Of a stretch of 64,000 bases of DNA, positions 46,524 through 54,010 are shown piece after piece. The notes below the pieces were generated by a model, which saw only the letters and a list, made by a program, of their open reading frames with translations, made no database searches and had not been told where the DNA came from. The position numbers and the translations under genes were made by a program. Source of the stretch: Opitutaceae bacterium (GTDB taxonomy: Bacteria > Verrucomicrobiota > Verrucomicrobiia > Opitutales > Opitutaceae); contig JAHCAZ010000004.1 of the NCBI GenBank assembly GCA_019634615.1, forward strand, positions 62,001-126,000. Reading direction: 5' to 3'. Numbering within the stretch: the stretch's first letter is position 1; each line of letters begins with the position of its first letter.

Positions 46524-47191
46524 TGCCCGCGAACTTCGACATCAACCGATTCCTCGGGCTGCCCCTTATCGCTATTCTCCGCGACCTGCCGGCAGACGCG
46601 GTCGTACCCGCCGCGCTGGCGGTCCGGGATGCCGGCTTTACCGCCCTAGAGATCACAATGAACACCCCAGCGGCAGATCAGCAGATTCGCGCCGCCCGTG
46701 CGAGTATCGGCGCAACCGCAGACGTAGGAGCCGGCACCGTGACCAGCCTGGCGGAGCTCGACCAGGCCGAGGCGGCAGGGGCCTCTTTCGTGGTCACCCC
46801 GGCTGTCGTACCCGAAGTTATCACGGCAGCCGTTCAAAGGGGCCTGCCTGTATTTGCCGGGGCGTTTTCGCCCACCGAGGTACTGGCAGCGCACCGGTTG
46901 GGCGCCACCATGGTCAAGCTGTTTCCGGCTCACCGCCTGGGGTCGGACTACCTACGCGACTTGCGCGGGCCCTTTCCTGGCATCCGGCTGCTTCCGACTG
47001 GGGGCATCACGCCGGAGAATCTCCCGGCCTATTGTGCGGCTGGCGCCACCGGCTTTGGCGTCGGCGGATCGTTGTTTCCTGCCGATCGCGTCCGGGCGGG
47101 CGACTGGGGTTGGATCAGATCACGGGCCGCGAGCTATTGCACTGCCTTCAAGCAGGCCCGACTCGTTAATTGGCGAGCGTCACCTCACTGA
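46523..47191 (+). CDS. dgoA: 2-dehydro-3-deoxy-6-phosphogalactonate (KDPG/KDPGal) aldolase
   Basis: A 222-residue class I aldolase. Schiff-base Lys132 lies in ATMVKLFPAHRLG, the acid/base Glu43 in ALEITMNTP, the phosphate-binding loops in ADVGAGTVTS and RLLPTGGITPEN. It cleaves the phosphorylated keto-deoxy acid to pyruvate and glyceraldehyde 3-phosphate. Family sequence alone does not separate KDPG from KDPGal aldolases; the operon with dgoD and dgoK decides the call. The 3' end overlaps the convergent permease gene by 7 bp. Confidence 0.9.
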   Translation: MPANFDINRFLGLPLIAILRDLPADAVVPAALAVRDAGFTALEITMNTPAADQQIRAARASIGATADVGAGTVTSLAELDQAEAAGASFVVTPAVVPEVITAAVQRGLPVFAGAFSPTEVLAAHRLGATMVKLFPAHRLGSDYLRDLRGPFPGIRLLPTGGITPENLPAYCAAGATGFGVGGSLFPADRVRAGDWGWIRSRAASYCTAFKQARLVNWRASPH

Positions 47192-48552
47192 TCGCGGACC
47201 CCGTCGCCTACGACCTGAACGGTGCGCGCCTCACTGGTGCGCAAGGAGAGGTAAAGCAACCCCGCCACCAACGCCGTCGCCGCTAGGAAGGCCAAGGCCG
47301 CATTCCAACTGAACCGCTCGGCCAGCACCGGCATGACCAGATTGGCACTCAGTTCTCCGACCAAGTATCCGGAAAGACCCACAAAGCCGACCGCCACTCC
47401 CGCCGCGCGCAGGGGCACGAGATTGAGCGTAAGGATATTCACGATCAGCTGCGGTCCGTAGACTAGCATGCCCATAAGGCCTGAGGTCACGAGGAGTAGT
47501 GCATAACTCCGGTTCCCCATGTAAAAGAGAATCAGCCCGGCCAACGCTGCGAGGCCGACGCACCCCACTAAGGACTGCCGATTGGGCAGTTTGACGGAGA
47601 GCCAGGCAAAAAAGAACGAGCCAGGTATCGCGATCCACTCGAGCGAACTGAATGCCATGGAATACTGAGCCTGCGAAAACCCCATTTCTGTGCCCAGAAA
47701 GGCAGGCATCCAATTGAGGATGCCAAATCGCAAAAAGTAGAGTGTAGCGTTGATCGCCGCCAATGTCAGGATCACCTTGCTGGTGAAGACTTCCACTCGC
47801 ACCACCCGCCAGTAGGAGTCTGTGGACGCATGTTGGGTCTGGGGAGTTCCCGCGACCCCATAAATCGCGTCGAGCGTTCCAAACCCTTCTTTCTCCGGCC
47901 GGTCTCCCCCGATTCTCCAAAAGAGCGCGCTGACCAAAAAGACAATCACGCCTGGGACCCAAAAGGCATACGCAACGTGCCCAGGACCCGTCCAGGCCGC
48001 CAACCCCGCGACGATTAGCGGGAGGCCAGCGCCACCGAGATTCTGCGAGGTGTTCCAGATGGCAATGCCCGAACCGCGGGTCTTGTTCGGGTACCAGTTC
48101 GCGATCATCGTCATCGAGGCGGGAGCCAAGGCCCCTTGAATCATGCCAAGGAGCAGCATCGCGCCGAAGAGCATCGGCAAGCTGCGAATGAATCCGATCC
48201 CAATGCACAAGATCGCACTGAGGCCCAAGGCGAACGAAAACGTCCGCCTCAAGCTCGTCCGGTCGACTACCACCCCCATGACGAACTTGCCGAAGCCGTA
48301 GGTGATGGTGAAGGCCGTCAGAACCAAGCCAACCTGGGTCAGCGACCAGCCGTTTTCGATGCGCAGCGTCTCGCTGGTCAGCTTAAAATTGTTGCGCACG
48401 AGATAGGCACAAACGTATCCCACGTACGCGACGAAAAACACCCACTTCCGACGAGCGAGATAGCGCGCAAACGTCTCAGGATGCTGTTTGCTAAACTCCT
48501 CTGATGTGTCGTACCCGGAGGGTTCCGATCTAGGCATATGGTCGGTAATCAC
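47185..48552 (-). CDS. MFS permease, OPA (GlpT/UhpT-like) family
   Basis: A 455-residue twelve-helix transporter. RRKWVFFVAYVGYVCAYLVR and NNFKLTSETL is the characteristic start of organophosphate:phosphate antiporters, and MIQGALAPASMTMIANWYPN, KTRGSGIAIWN marks the helix 4-5 region. It may exchange a phosphorylated sugar or sugar acid for phosphate, which fits the PhoD-like gene of the same block. MPRSEP five codons downstream is an alternative start. It follows the secreted propeller gene by 7 bp. Confidence 0.87.
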   Translation of the reverse strand: MITDHMPRSEPSGYDTSEEFSKQHPETFARYLARRKWVFFVAYVGYVCAYLVRNNFKLTSETLRIENGWSLTQVGLVLTAFTITYGFGKFVMGVVVDRTSLRRTFSFALGLSAILCIGIGFIRSLPMLFGAMLLLGMIQGALAPASMTMIANWYPNKTRGSGIAIWNTSQNLGGAGLPLIVAGLAAWTGPGHVAYAFWVPGVIVFLVSALFWRIGGDRPEKEGFGTLDAIYGVAGTPQTQHASTDSYWRVVRVEVFTSKVILTLAAINATLYFLRFGILNWMPAFLGTEMGFSQAQYSMAFSSLEWIAIPGSFFFAWLSVKLPNRQSLVGCVGLAALAGLILFYMGNRSYALLLVTSGLMGMLVYGPQLIVNILTLNLVPLRAAGVAVGFVGLSGYLVGELSANLVMPVLAERFSWNAALAFLAATALVAGLLYLSLRTSEARTVQVVGDGVRDQ

Positions 48553-48559
48553 GTTGCGT

Positions 48560-49453
48560 CTACTCGCTCGCCGGCCCGGTTCGGGTGACCCGGCCCGTCA
48601 CCACGAGACGCGAACCCTTAATGATCATGTGCACCACTCCTGCCTCAACGGGATCCCACGCAAAGGCCTGACCTTCCGCCGTCACCGGTATCGTTGCCAC
48701 CCAGCGCAGGGTCGAACCCGAAGCGGGGAACTCAAGTACGCATAGCGCCTTCTCGTCGTGCCCGGTCACAAACAGGTAACCATCCGGACCTAATGCCCCG
48801 CCTGAGATACCAAAGCCGCGTCCGCCAAGAAATGTGATCAGTTCGGAGGGGAACACCCAACCGCGACCAGTCGGCCGCCAGGCATCATCGAACTCGCTGA
48901 GGCGCGACCATTCCGGCCCCCGCCCCGGCTCACCACCACGACCACCATAGTGCACAAAGCAGGCGATCCACCGACCTTCGCGGCGATCAATCCAGGTGAT
49001 GGATCCATCGGTCCGGCCGAGGCTTATTGCTTCAACATGGTGCAGGTCCGCCGGATCCCAGACCTCCACCGAACTTACATGGGGGACCCCGGGATAATTC
49101 GAGTGAGCACAGTAAAGGCGGTTCTCGAAAACGACTCCTGCATTAACGTGTGTCAATGGCTCACCCTTTGGGCAGCTCCAAGTGGCGGAACGAGTACCCG
49201 TGACTTTGGAGTACTTCGCAAGGTCGTTATTCGAAATCACGTAAAGAAACTCGCTGTCCGCTGCGACCCCCTGACGTGCCTCTGGTGCCGAGAACCGGCG
49301 CAACTCTTTAAACTCCCAACCGTTCGGCCCGGGATTCGCCTCGCCGGCAATTGTGTTCGAAAGTAAACCAACTGCCAACGGCAGCCAATAGAGCGTCAAG
49401 GCCGGACGGCTTAGGATACAACGAAAAGACCCTATCTCGGAATAAGTGTGCAT
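48560..49453 (-). CDS. Exported beta-propeller-like protein of unknown function
   Basis: A 297-residue protein. The ATG at 49453 is followed by a hydrophobic export segment (ALTLYWLPLAVGLLSNTIAG). The body has repeated strand patterns of a propeller: ADSEFLYVISNNDLAKYSKV, VSSVEVWDPADLHHVEAISL, GALGPDGYLFVTGHDEKALC, VLEFPASGS. No catalytic signature is recognised; it could bind a glycan or be a lactonase-type enzyme. It leads the small leftward operon with the OPA permease, and an operator-like palindrome lies about 100 bp upstream. Confidence 0.65.
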   Translation of the reverse strand: MHTYSEIGSFRCILSRPALTLYWLPLAVGLLSNTIAGEANPGPNGWEFKELRRFSAPEARQGVAADSEFLYVISNNDLAKYSKVTGTRSATWSCPKGEPLTHVNAGVVFENRLYCAHSNYPGVPHVSSVEVWDPADLHHVEAISLGRTDGSITWIDRREGRWIACFVHYGGRGGEPGRGPEWSRLSEFDDAWRPTGRGWVFPSELITFLGGRGFGISGGALGPDGYLFVTGHDEKALCVLEFPASGSTLRWVATIPVTAEGQAFAWDPVEAGVVHMIIKGSRLVVTGRVTRTGPASE

Positions 49454-49554
49454 GCGAATTAGGATAGGACTGGGGTGATTTCGGCGTCGAAACAGGCCAC
49501 GCGGGATCTCAAACAACCTTCGTCTTTGGGTGCCGGGTAACGCAAAGAAAACAT

Positions 49555-49571
49555 GTTGTTATGATAGCAAC
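49555..49571. promoter_or_regulatory. Predicted LacI-family operator, site 3
   Basis: GTTGTTATGATAGCAAC is a 17-bp imperfect palindrome containing GTTATGATAGC, which differs at one base from the palindrome before lacI. It lies about 100 bp before the start of the exported propeller gene, in the right place for a repressor site of the propeller/OPA-permease operon. Confidence 0.6.
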
Positions 49572-49768
49572 CTGCGCCCTTTCCTTTCTCGTCTAATCTA
49601 TCTTTCGGTAAATCACTGCCCCACCAACTTGAGCCGCGGCCAGCGCGGCATGAAGGCCACCAACGCCGGCGTCGCCGAGTTTCTTTCGCACACCTGAGCC
49701 CAGCCGCCGGCCGGTTCGGGCCTAGAGCAGTCCGTCGCGGTTGCGACGGACTGCCGCTCTCCTGGTAA
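49572..49768. other. Junction region with a possible gene 3' fragment
   Basis: Base composition changes here from AT-richer (left) to GC-rich (right). At 49650-49697 a frame reads MKATNAGVAEFLSHT and stop, without an adequate coding region upstream; it could be the 3' remnant of a gene broken when the left block arrived, though this is weak. Otherwise only the hairpin at 49727-49754 is seen. Confidence 0.35.
49727..49754 (-). terminator. Perfect 12-bp hairpin, probable terminator of the thioredoxin-like gene
   Basis: GCAGTCCGTCGC and GCGACGGACTGC pair perfectly around a GGTT loop, 14 bp after the stop of the leftward thioredoxin-like gene. There is no strong T-tract, so termination may be partial. 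Confidence 0.6.
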
Positions 49769-50005
49769 TTACTTCAATGCTTCGATTCCGGCCCCGAAGT
49801 TGATGTGGTAGGCCACACCGTGCAGCACAAGGGCCGGCACCGACTTCACGCCCGAACCTTCGGCCTCGGCCACGCGCGACTTTTCCGTGCCGAGGTGCAC
49901 GATTTCCAGGTTGAATCTCCCGGCATCGAGGGCGTTGGCGACGTTTTGCTCGGCCGCGACGCACACGGGGCAGCCGGCATGGTAGAATATGGCCTTGGTC
50001 TTCAT
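49769..50005 (-). CDS. Small thioredoxin/glutaredoxin-like protein
   Basis: A 78-residue protein starting MKTKAIFYHAGCPVCVAAEQ. The CPVC redox motif sits at residues 12-15 after the first strand, and VKSVPALVLHGVAYHINFGA contains the cis-Pro loop typical of the thioredoxin fold. It should act as a small cytoplasmic disulfide oxidoreductase or thiol sensor. It is divergent from an HxlR-type regulator, with a palindrome in between that may be the regulator's binding site. Confidence 0.82.
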   Translation of the reverse strand: MKTKAIFYHAGCPVCVAAEQNVANALDAGRFNLEIVHLGTEKSRVAEAEGSGVKSVPALVLHGVAYHINFGAGIEALK

Positions 50006-50111
50006 GGGTATGGTATGGGTTGGTTGAATGGGCCAGCGACGTCCTGCCGTGGCGCCTGATTCCATTCTGCCACACCTTCCGATTTCGGGTAGAAGGCACC
50101 TTTTGGTGAAT

Positions 50112-50129
50112 GGGAACCGATTTGTTCCC
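50112..50129. promoter_or_regulatory. Candidate HxlR operator
   Basis: GGGAACCGATTTGTTCCC is an inverted repeat with perfect 6-bp arms and a 6-bp spacer. It lies between the divergent thioredoxin-like and hxlR genes, about 40 bp before the hxlR start. HxlR-type regulators usually bind such palindromes in their own divergent promoter. Confidence 0.5.
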
Positions 50130-50168
50130 TCGTGCCAAGGACCGTGAACTCATGATAGGTTCGCCCCC

Positions 50169-50513
50169 ATGAAACGTGCCGCCTCACACCTGAGCCTGTC
50201 CGACCGCTCCGCCTACCGCCGCCTCGAGGATGTCGTCGGCTGCAAATGGTCGGCCGCCGTGCTCGCGGCCGTCGGGCGGGGCGTCACCCGGCCGGGCCAA
50301 TTGGAGCGTTTCATCCCCGGCATCTCCAAGAAGGTGCTGAACGAGCGCCTGCGCCGGCTGCTGGATTATCGCCTGATCACGCGGCAGGAGATCGCCGGCA
50401 AGGTACTGCGGGTCGAATACGGTCTCACGCCGACCGGGCAGGCCCTCTCCGGGATCATCGATCAGATCCGCGACCTGGATGAAACGCACGCGCAAGGACG
50501 GCCCGGCCGCTGA
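50169..50513 (+). CDS. HxlR-family winged-helix transcriptional regulator
   Basis: A 114-residue protein matching the HxlR family: LEDVVGCKWSAAVLAAVGRG, RPGQLERFIPGISKKVLNER and LRRLLDYRLITRQEIAGKVL, then VEYGLTPTGQALSGIIDQI. These small regulators often respond to aldehydes or oxidative/electrophilic stress. It lacks cysteines near the wing, so a thiol switch is not obvious. Divergent from the thioredoxin-like gene, which it probably controls. Confidence 0.88.
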   Translation: MKRAASHLSLSDRSAYRRLEDVVGCKWSAAVLAAVGRGVTRPGQLERFIPGISKKVLNERLRRLLDYRLITRQEIAGKVLRVEYGLTPTGQALSGIIDQIRDLDETHAQGRPGR

Positions 50514-50533
50514 ACGACCCAGGCCGCTCGCGC

Positions 50534-50851
50534 CTAATCCATCCCCAACTGCCGCCGCCCGGACTCGGTCAGCATTTCCGGCGTCCAGGCCGGATCGAAC
50601 ACGAGCGCAACCTCGACCGTCTTCCCGGCCGCCACGCCCTGCAGCGCCGTTTTCACACCCTCGTAAATCCACTCGCCGGACGGACAGTTCGGCGTGGTGA
50701 GCGTCATGGTGACGGCGATGCTATCCGCGTTGCATTCGACCTGATAGATCAGGCCCATGTCGACGATGCTCAGGCCGTATTCCGGATCCGGAATCGTCCG
50801 GAGCACTTCCCAGATGACCTCGGTTTCAGGTGTCGTATCCATAGGATTCAT
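50534..50851 (-). CDS. DUF59/MIP18-family metal-sulfur cluster assembly factor
   Basis: A 105-residue protein. VIWEVLRTIPDPEYGLSIVD and MGLIYQVE open the DUF59 fold, and TMTLTTPNCPSGEWI carries the conserved Cys of SufT/PaaD-like proteins that takes part in Fe-S cluster maturation. Its ATG at 50851 overlaps the stop of the NnrS-like gene by 4 bp. It is last gene of a leftward three-gene unit behind an NsrR-box-like site, so repair or maturation of Fe-S clusters under NO stress is a likely role. Confidence 0.88.
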   Translation of the reverse strand: MNPMDTTPETEVIWEVLRTIPDPEYGLSIVDMGLIYQVECNADSIAVTMTLTTPNCPSGEWIYEGVKTALQGVAAGKTVEVALVFDPAWTPEMLTESGRRQLGMD

Positions 50852-52209
50852 CGCGGCATCGGGGCCGCCACCGCCGGTCGCGCCCAGAGGTGGCGCAGCA
50901 CCCGGAGCATGTCGGTCAGGAACAGGCCCACGCCGGCGGTCAACACCCAGACGCCCACCTGCAGCCAAAACGCGGAGGAGGCCCAGACGCCCCAGATCAG
51001 GATCACGGCCGACGCCTGCAGCAACCCGAGCCCCCAGCTCTCGAGGTGCGGGTGCGTCAGGGCGTGGGCCGCGGGCGTCGGGCCGCGGCCGACCCGGGGG
51101 CCATAGGCCCGCATCCAGGTCAGGAACGGCACGATCTTGCACATCATGCCCGCCACGCACGGCACCAGCCCGCCCAGAAGACCGAGGACGGCGTAGGCCA
51201 TGCTACCGGTGATCACGTCCCGCCCCAGGCCGGGGAAAGCCAGGACCGCGCCGACGACCGCGGCCACGCAAAGCCCCACCCCGCCCCGCAGGAAGGCGGT
51301 CAGGCCCGGGTCCAGGCGCCGTTTCTTGCGCGTCCGCAGCGCCCGCCCCAAGCTGACGGCGCTGCAGCCCAAGCCGCCGCCGATCATCAGGGCCCCCGCG
51401 AAGGCGAGCGGCTCCAAGTGCCAGGCCAGGGCCGGCGCCAGCGCGAGCAGGCCGACCTGCGTGAGGCCCAGGCCGGCATCGGCCAGGCGCCAGTCCCGGA
51501 TCTCGCCCAGGGTGAACATAGGCACCAGTTGGAAGCTCACGCCCTGCAACAGGGTCAGAAAGAAGCCGACCAGCCCCAGGTGCGCATGCGTGCGCAGCAG
51601 CGCGACCGGATCGAGGGGAATGAAGTGCCAGAAACGGTTGGCCGCCAGGAGGAGTCCCAGCGCGACCGTGAGAAAGAGCCAGGCCGCCATGAGCCAGAGC
51701 GAACGGGCGACCGTCCCGCGGCGGCCCGCGGACGCGACGGTGCGCCAGATATTGAAACTGAACAGGGCCACGCCGATGCCCACTGCGGCACCGAAATGTC
51801 CCAGCAACGCGAGATCCCACTGCCAGAATGAGTACACCATCCCGGGCACGCCCACGGCATGCAGGGCGAAATGCCACCAGCCCTGCCGCTCGCTGCGCAA
51901 GGTGGCGCCGAGGGCGATCGGGACCAGTTGGTAGGCCGCGCCGCAGGCCACGGTGACAAGAAAGCCCAGGACCCAGGCATGGGTCAGGGCCACGACGTGG
52001 GGATGGGGATGCGGGAGGCCGAGCAAGGTCGGCTGGACGGCCAGCAGGACCGTCGCCGCCGCCAGCCAGGCGAGCCCGAGCCCCATGAAGGCGAGCGGCA
52101 GCCGGCCCTGGGCGGCCAGCGCGCCGCCCGGCGCCGGCGGGCGCGCCGGCGCGGCGGGCGGGCCGGAAACCGCCTTAGGCACGGGTGAGGACGGTGATCC
52201 AGCTCCCAT
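50848..52209 (-). CDS. NnrS-like / haem-copper-oxidase-like polytopic membrane protein
   Basis: A 453-residue protein with about twelve hydrophobic helices. Two His-bearing segments are similar to each other and to NnrS proteins: ALTHAWVLGFLVTVACGAAY then QLVP, and RTHAHLGLVGFFLTLLQGVS then FQLVP. These histidines are likely haem or copper ligands. NnrS-type proteins relieve NO stress. The first about 25 residues are Pro/Ala-rich. It overlaps the upstream DUF2249 gene by 35 bp and belongs to the NsrR-box-preceded unit. Confidence 0.7.
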   Translation of the reverse strand: MGAGSPSSPVPKAVSGPPAAPARPPAPGGALAAQGRLPLAFMGLGLAWLAAATVLLAVQPTLLGLPHPHPHVVALTHAWVLGFLVTVACGAAYQLVPIALGATLRSERQGWWHFALHAVGVPGMVYSFWQWDLALLGHFGAAVGIGVALFSFNIWRTVASAGRRGTVARSLWLMAAWLFLTVALGLLLAANRFWHFIPLDPVALLRTHAHLGLVGFFLTLLQGVSFQLVPMFTLGEIRDWRLADAGLGLTQVGLLALAPALAWHLEPLAFAGALMIGGGLGCSAVSLGRALRTRKKRRLDPGLTAFLRGGVGLCVAAVVGAVLAFPGLGRDVITGSMAYAVLGLLGGLVPCVAGMMCKIVPFLTWMRAYGPRVGRGPTPAAHALTHPHLESWGLGLLQASAVILIWGVWASSAFWLQVGVWVLTAGVGLFLTDMLRVLRHLWARPAVAAPMPR

Positions 52210-52729
52210 CGGGCTGCTCCTTGCAGTCGTGGCGGAAACCGCGCTGCTCCGCCTCGGCAAACAGGTGGCAGGGCTCACGGTCGGTGTGGGCGCGAAGCGT
52301 GTTCCCGGCCGGAAGCGACTCGAGGGCATCGAGGATGCGGACCAGCGGCTCCGGCGGCTCGAGGCCGCGCACGTCGAGGTCGCGCGCCGACCCCGCGTTC
52401 GTGGACGCGGGCAGGCCGAGCGGGCGGGGCTGCGGCGGGCGGGTCGCCACCGAGCCGTTGACCGCCCGGAGCTTCGTGATCTTCACCCGGAACTCCTCCG
52501 GCCCGCGCTCCAGGTACTCCCAGGTAAAGGCTCCGGCATACTCGCCCGCGAATTGATAGTACAGCGGCACCGGGTCGTGATCGTTCAGGAGGACGAAGTA
52601 CTGGCCGACGGGCAGGTCGAACCAGCGCTGGAAGATCTGCGCATGCTTCACACGGCCGGGGATCGGCCGCACATCGAACTCGGCCGACGCGTCGGCCGTG
52701 GTGGAGGACTGGGTTGGGTGTGGGTTCAT
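52175..52729 (-). CDS. Tandem DUF2249 domain protein
   Basis: A 184-residue protein with two DUF2249 (TusA-like alphabeta) domains. The first covers about residues 18-86 (FDVRPIPGRVKHAQIFQRWF, YFVLLNDHDPVPLYYQF), the second about 116-183 (DLDVRGLEPPEPLVRILDAL, LRAHTDREPCHLFAEAEQRG). Between them lies a Pro-rich linker. DUF2249 proteins accompany denitrification and NO-response genes, but their chemistry is unclear. It is first gene of the leftward unit; an NsrR-box-like palindrome lies about 130 bp upstream. Confidence 0.85.
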   Translation of the reverse strand: MNPHPTQSSTTADASAEFDVRPIPGRVKHAQIFQRWFDLPVGQYFVLLNDHDPVPLYYQFAGEYAGAFTWEYLERGPEEFRVKITKLRAVNGSVATRPPQPRPLGLPASTNAGSARDLDVRGLEPPEPLVRILDALESLPAGNTLRAHTDREPCHLFAEAEQRGFRHDCKEQPDGSWITVLTRA

Positions 52730-52861
52730 GGTTGATTGGCATTCACGGGCGGAGGGGCGAGCCGCTGCCAGTACGCCGGGAGGTGGTGATGACAGCGTCG
52801 CGCCGGCTCCCCGGCGGGAATGTGCACCCAGGCTAGGCCCGCGGACGGCGGGCGCAAGCTA

Positions 52862-52884
52862 ATTATGTATTTGTAATACATCTT
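52862..52884. promoter_or_regulatory. NsrR-box-like palindrome 1 (DUF2249 operon / ferredoxin)
   Basis: On the minus strand the site reads AAGATGTATTACAAATACAT then AAT, close to the NsrR consensus of two AAGATGyATTT half-sites around one base. It lies between the divergent DUF2249 operon and the ferredoxin gene. It is in an AT-rich patch that stands out from the surrounding GC-rich DNA. Confidence 0.65.
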
Positions 52885-52925
52885 TAACCGGTTTCCTTTC
52901 CCTTGTCCGCAATCCCTCTCATCCC

Positions 52926-53213
52926 ATGGCCAACAAAAATGACCGCCTGTCCCAGAACGTACCGGGACCCTGGTACGTTGATTCCACCTGCATCGACTGT
53001 GATCTTTGTCGGGAGACCGCTCCGAACGTGTTTCGGCGCGACGATGAAAACGGCAGCAGTGTCGTCTACCATCAGCCCGACACGGCCGACGAGCTGGCCA
53101 GCGCCCGCGAGGCGAAGGAAGGATGTCCCGTCGACGCCATCGGCAACGATGGCGACGACGCGCCGACCAAGGACCAGCCACCGGCCACCAAGGACCAACC
53201 GCCGACTACCTAG
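52926..53213 (+). CDS. Ferredoxin with Cx2Cx2C...CP cluster motif
   Basis: A 95-residue protein. Cys22, Cys25, Cys28 in TCIDCDLC and Cys67 in EGCPVDAIG bind a single [4Fe-4S] cluster, as in monocluster ferredoxins. The last 15 residues repeat a KDQPPxT motif twice and look like a flexible tail. It may supply electrons to an NO-reducing or protective enzyme. It is divergent from the DUF2249 operon and shares the NsrR-box-like site. Confidence 0.85.
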   Translation: MANKNDRLSQNVPGPWYVDSTCIDCDLCRETAPNVFRRDDENGSSVVYHQPDTADELASAREAKEGCPVDAIGNDGDDAPTKDQPPATKDQPPTT

Positions 53214-53254
53214 GCGAGGCCACGGGCCGCCCGCGCCCGGCCCTTCACACTCTT

Positions 53255-53476
53255 TCAAGGCTCCTCGGCGCGGACCTCGCGGTTCCCATAGCACTGGGGG
53301 ACCACGCCCGACGGGGAGGACCAGGCGTCCCAGGCCCCGAACTCCGGGCAGCAGGAACCGGCGACCGAGATGCAGTCGGCACAGATCCAGCGGTCCCCCA
53401 TGAGGAGGGCCTCGTCCCGGCCGCACGCTTCACAGACCGGATCGGAGGCTCGCTTGACTTGCAGGGGCAGGTTCAT
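53255..53476 (-). CDS. Small zinc-ribbon-like cysteine-rich protein
   Basis: A 73-residue protein starting MNLPLQVKRASDPVCEACGR. Two CxxC pairs (CEAC and CADC) form a likely zinc ribbon, followed by GSCCPEFGAWDAW. This start is chosen because the other in-frame ATG at 53503 would place the translation start at the edge of an NsrR-box-like site. The small protein is probably NO-regulated; its partner is unknown. Confidence 0.65.
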   Translation of the reverse strand: MNLPLQVKRASDPVCEACGRDEALLMGDRWICADCISVAGSCCPEFGAWDAWSSPSGVVPQCYGNREVRAEEP

Positions 53477-53503
53477 CGGTGGTGAAGACACGGTGCGCGC
53501 CAT

Positions 53504-53526
53504 TTAATAGATTTCAAATACATCTT
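53504..53526. promoter_or_regulatory. NsrR-box-like palindrome 2 (Zn-ribbon gene / nsrR)
   Basis: On the minus strand it reads AAGATGTATTTGAAATCTAT then TAA; one half-site (AAGATGTATTT) fits the NsrR consensus very well, the other is weaker. It lies between the divergent Zn-ribbon and nsrR genes, 41 bp before the nsrR start, which suggests autoregulation. Confidence 0.65.
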
Positions 53527-53566
53527 TAGGGTTGCCCGCGCTTTCCCTCCGGATAAAAATGAGGGC

Positions 53567-54010
53567 ATGCTCCTCAGCACCTACTCCGACTACTCGGTTC
53601 GCGTCCTCATGCATGCCGCGCTGCGGTACCCGAAGCGCGTGACCGTGGACGAGGTCGCCTCGACCTACGCCATTTCGCGGAATCACCTGGTCAAGATCGT
53701 GCACGACCTTGGCAAGAAGGGCTACCTGCAAACCCGGCAGGGCGTCGGCGGCGGGTTCACCCTGGCGATGCCGGCGAAAGAAATCGGACTCGGCGAAGTC
53801 GTGCGGTCGGCCGAAAAGCGGGAATCCGTCATCGAGTGCACGGACAAGGCTGGCTGCATGTGCCGCCTGCTGCCCGCCTGCCGCCTGAAGGTCGCCCTCG
53901 ATGAGGCGGCAACGGCGTTCTTCCAGGTGCTGGACTCCTACACGATCGCCGATCTCGTCCGGCAGCCGAACCGCCTCCGCGCCCTGCTCGGCATGCAGGA
54001 ACTGCAATGA
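53567..54010 (+). CDS. nsrR: Rrf2-family NO-sensing regulator NsrR
   Basis: A 147-residue Rrf2 protein. The N-terminal winged helix is VTVDEVASTYAISRNHLVKI with the wing GVGGGFTLAM. The Fe-S ligand region has Cys91, Cys97, Cys99 and Cys105 (ECTDKAGCMCRLLPACRL), matching the NsrR spacing and the typical TPACRL-like end. NsrR binds a [4Fe-4S] or [2Fe-2S] cluster that NO destroys, releasing repression. Its stop overlaps the ECF sigma gene by 4 bp. Three matching boxes in its surroundings support the call. Confidence 0.9.
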   Translation: MLLSTYSDYSVRVLMHAALRYPKRVTVDEVASTYAISRNHLVKIVHDLGKKGYLQTRQGVGGGFTLAMPAKEIGLGEVVRSAEKRESVIECTDKAGCMCRLLPACRLKVALDEAATAFFQVLDSYTIADLVRQPNRLRALLGMQELQ

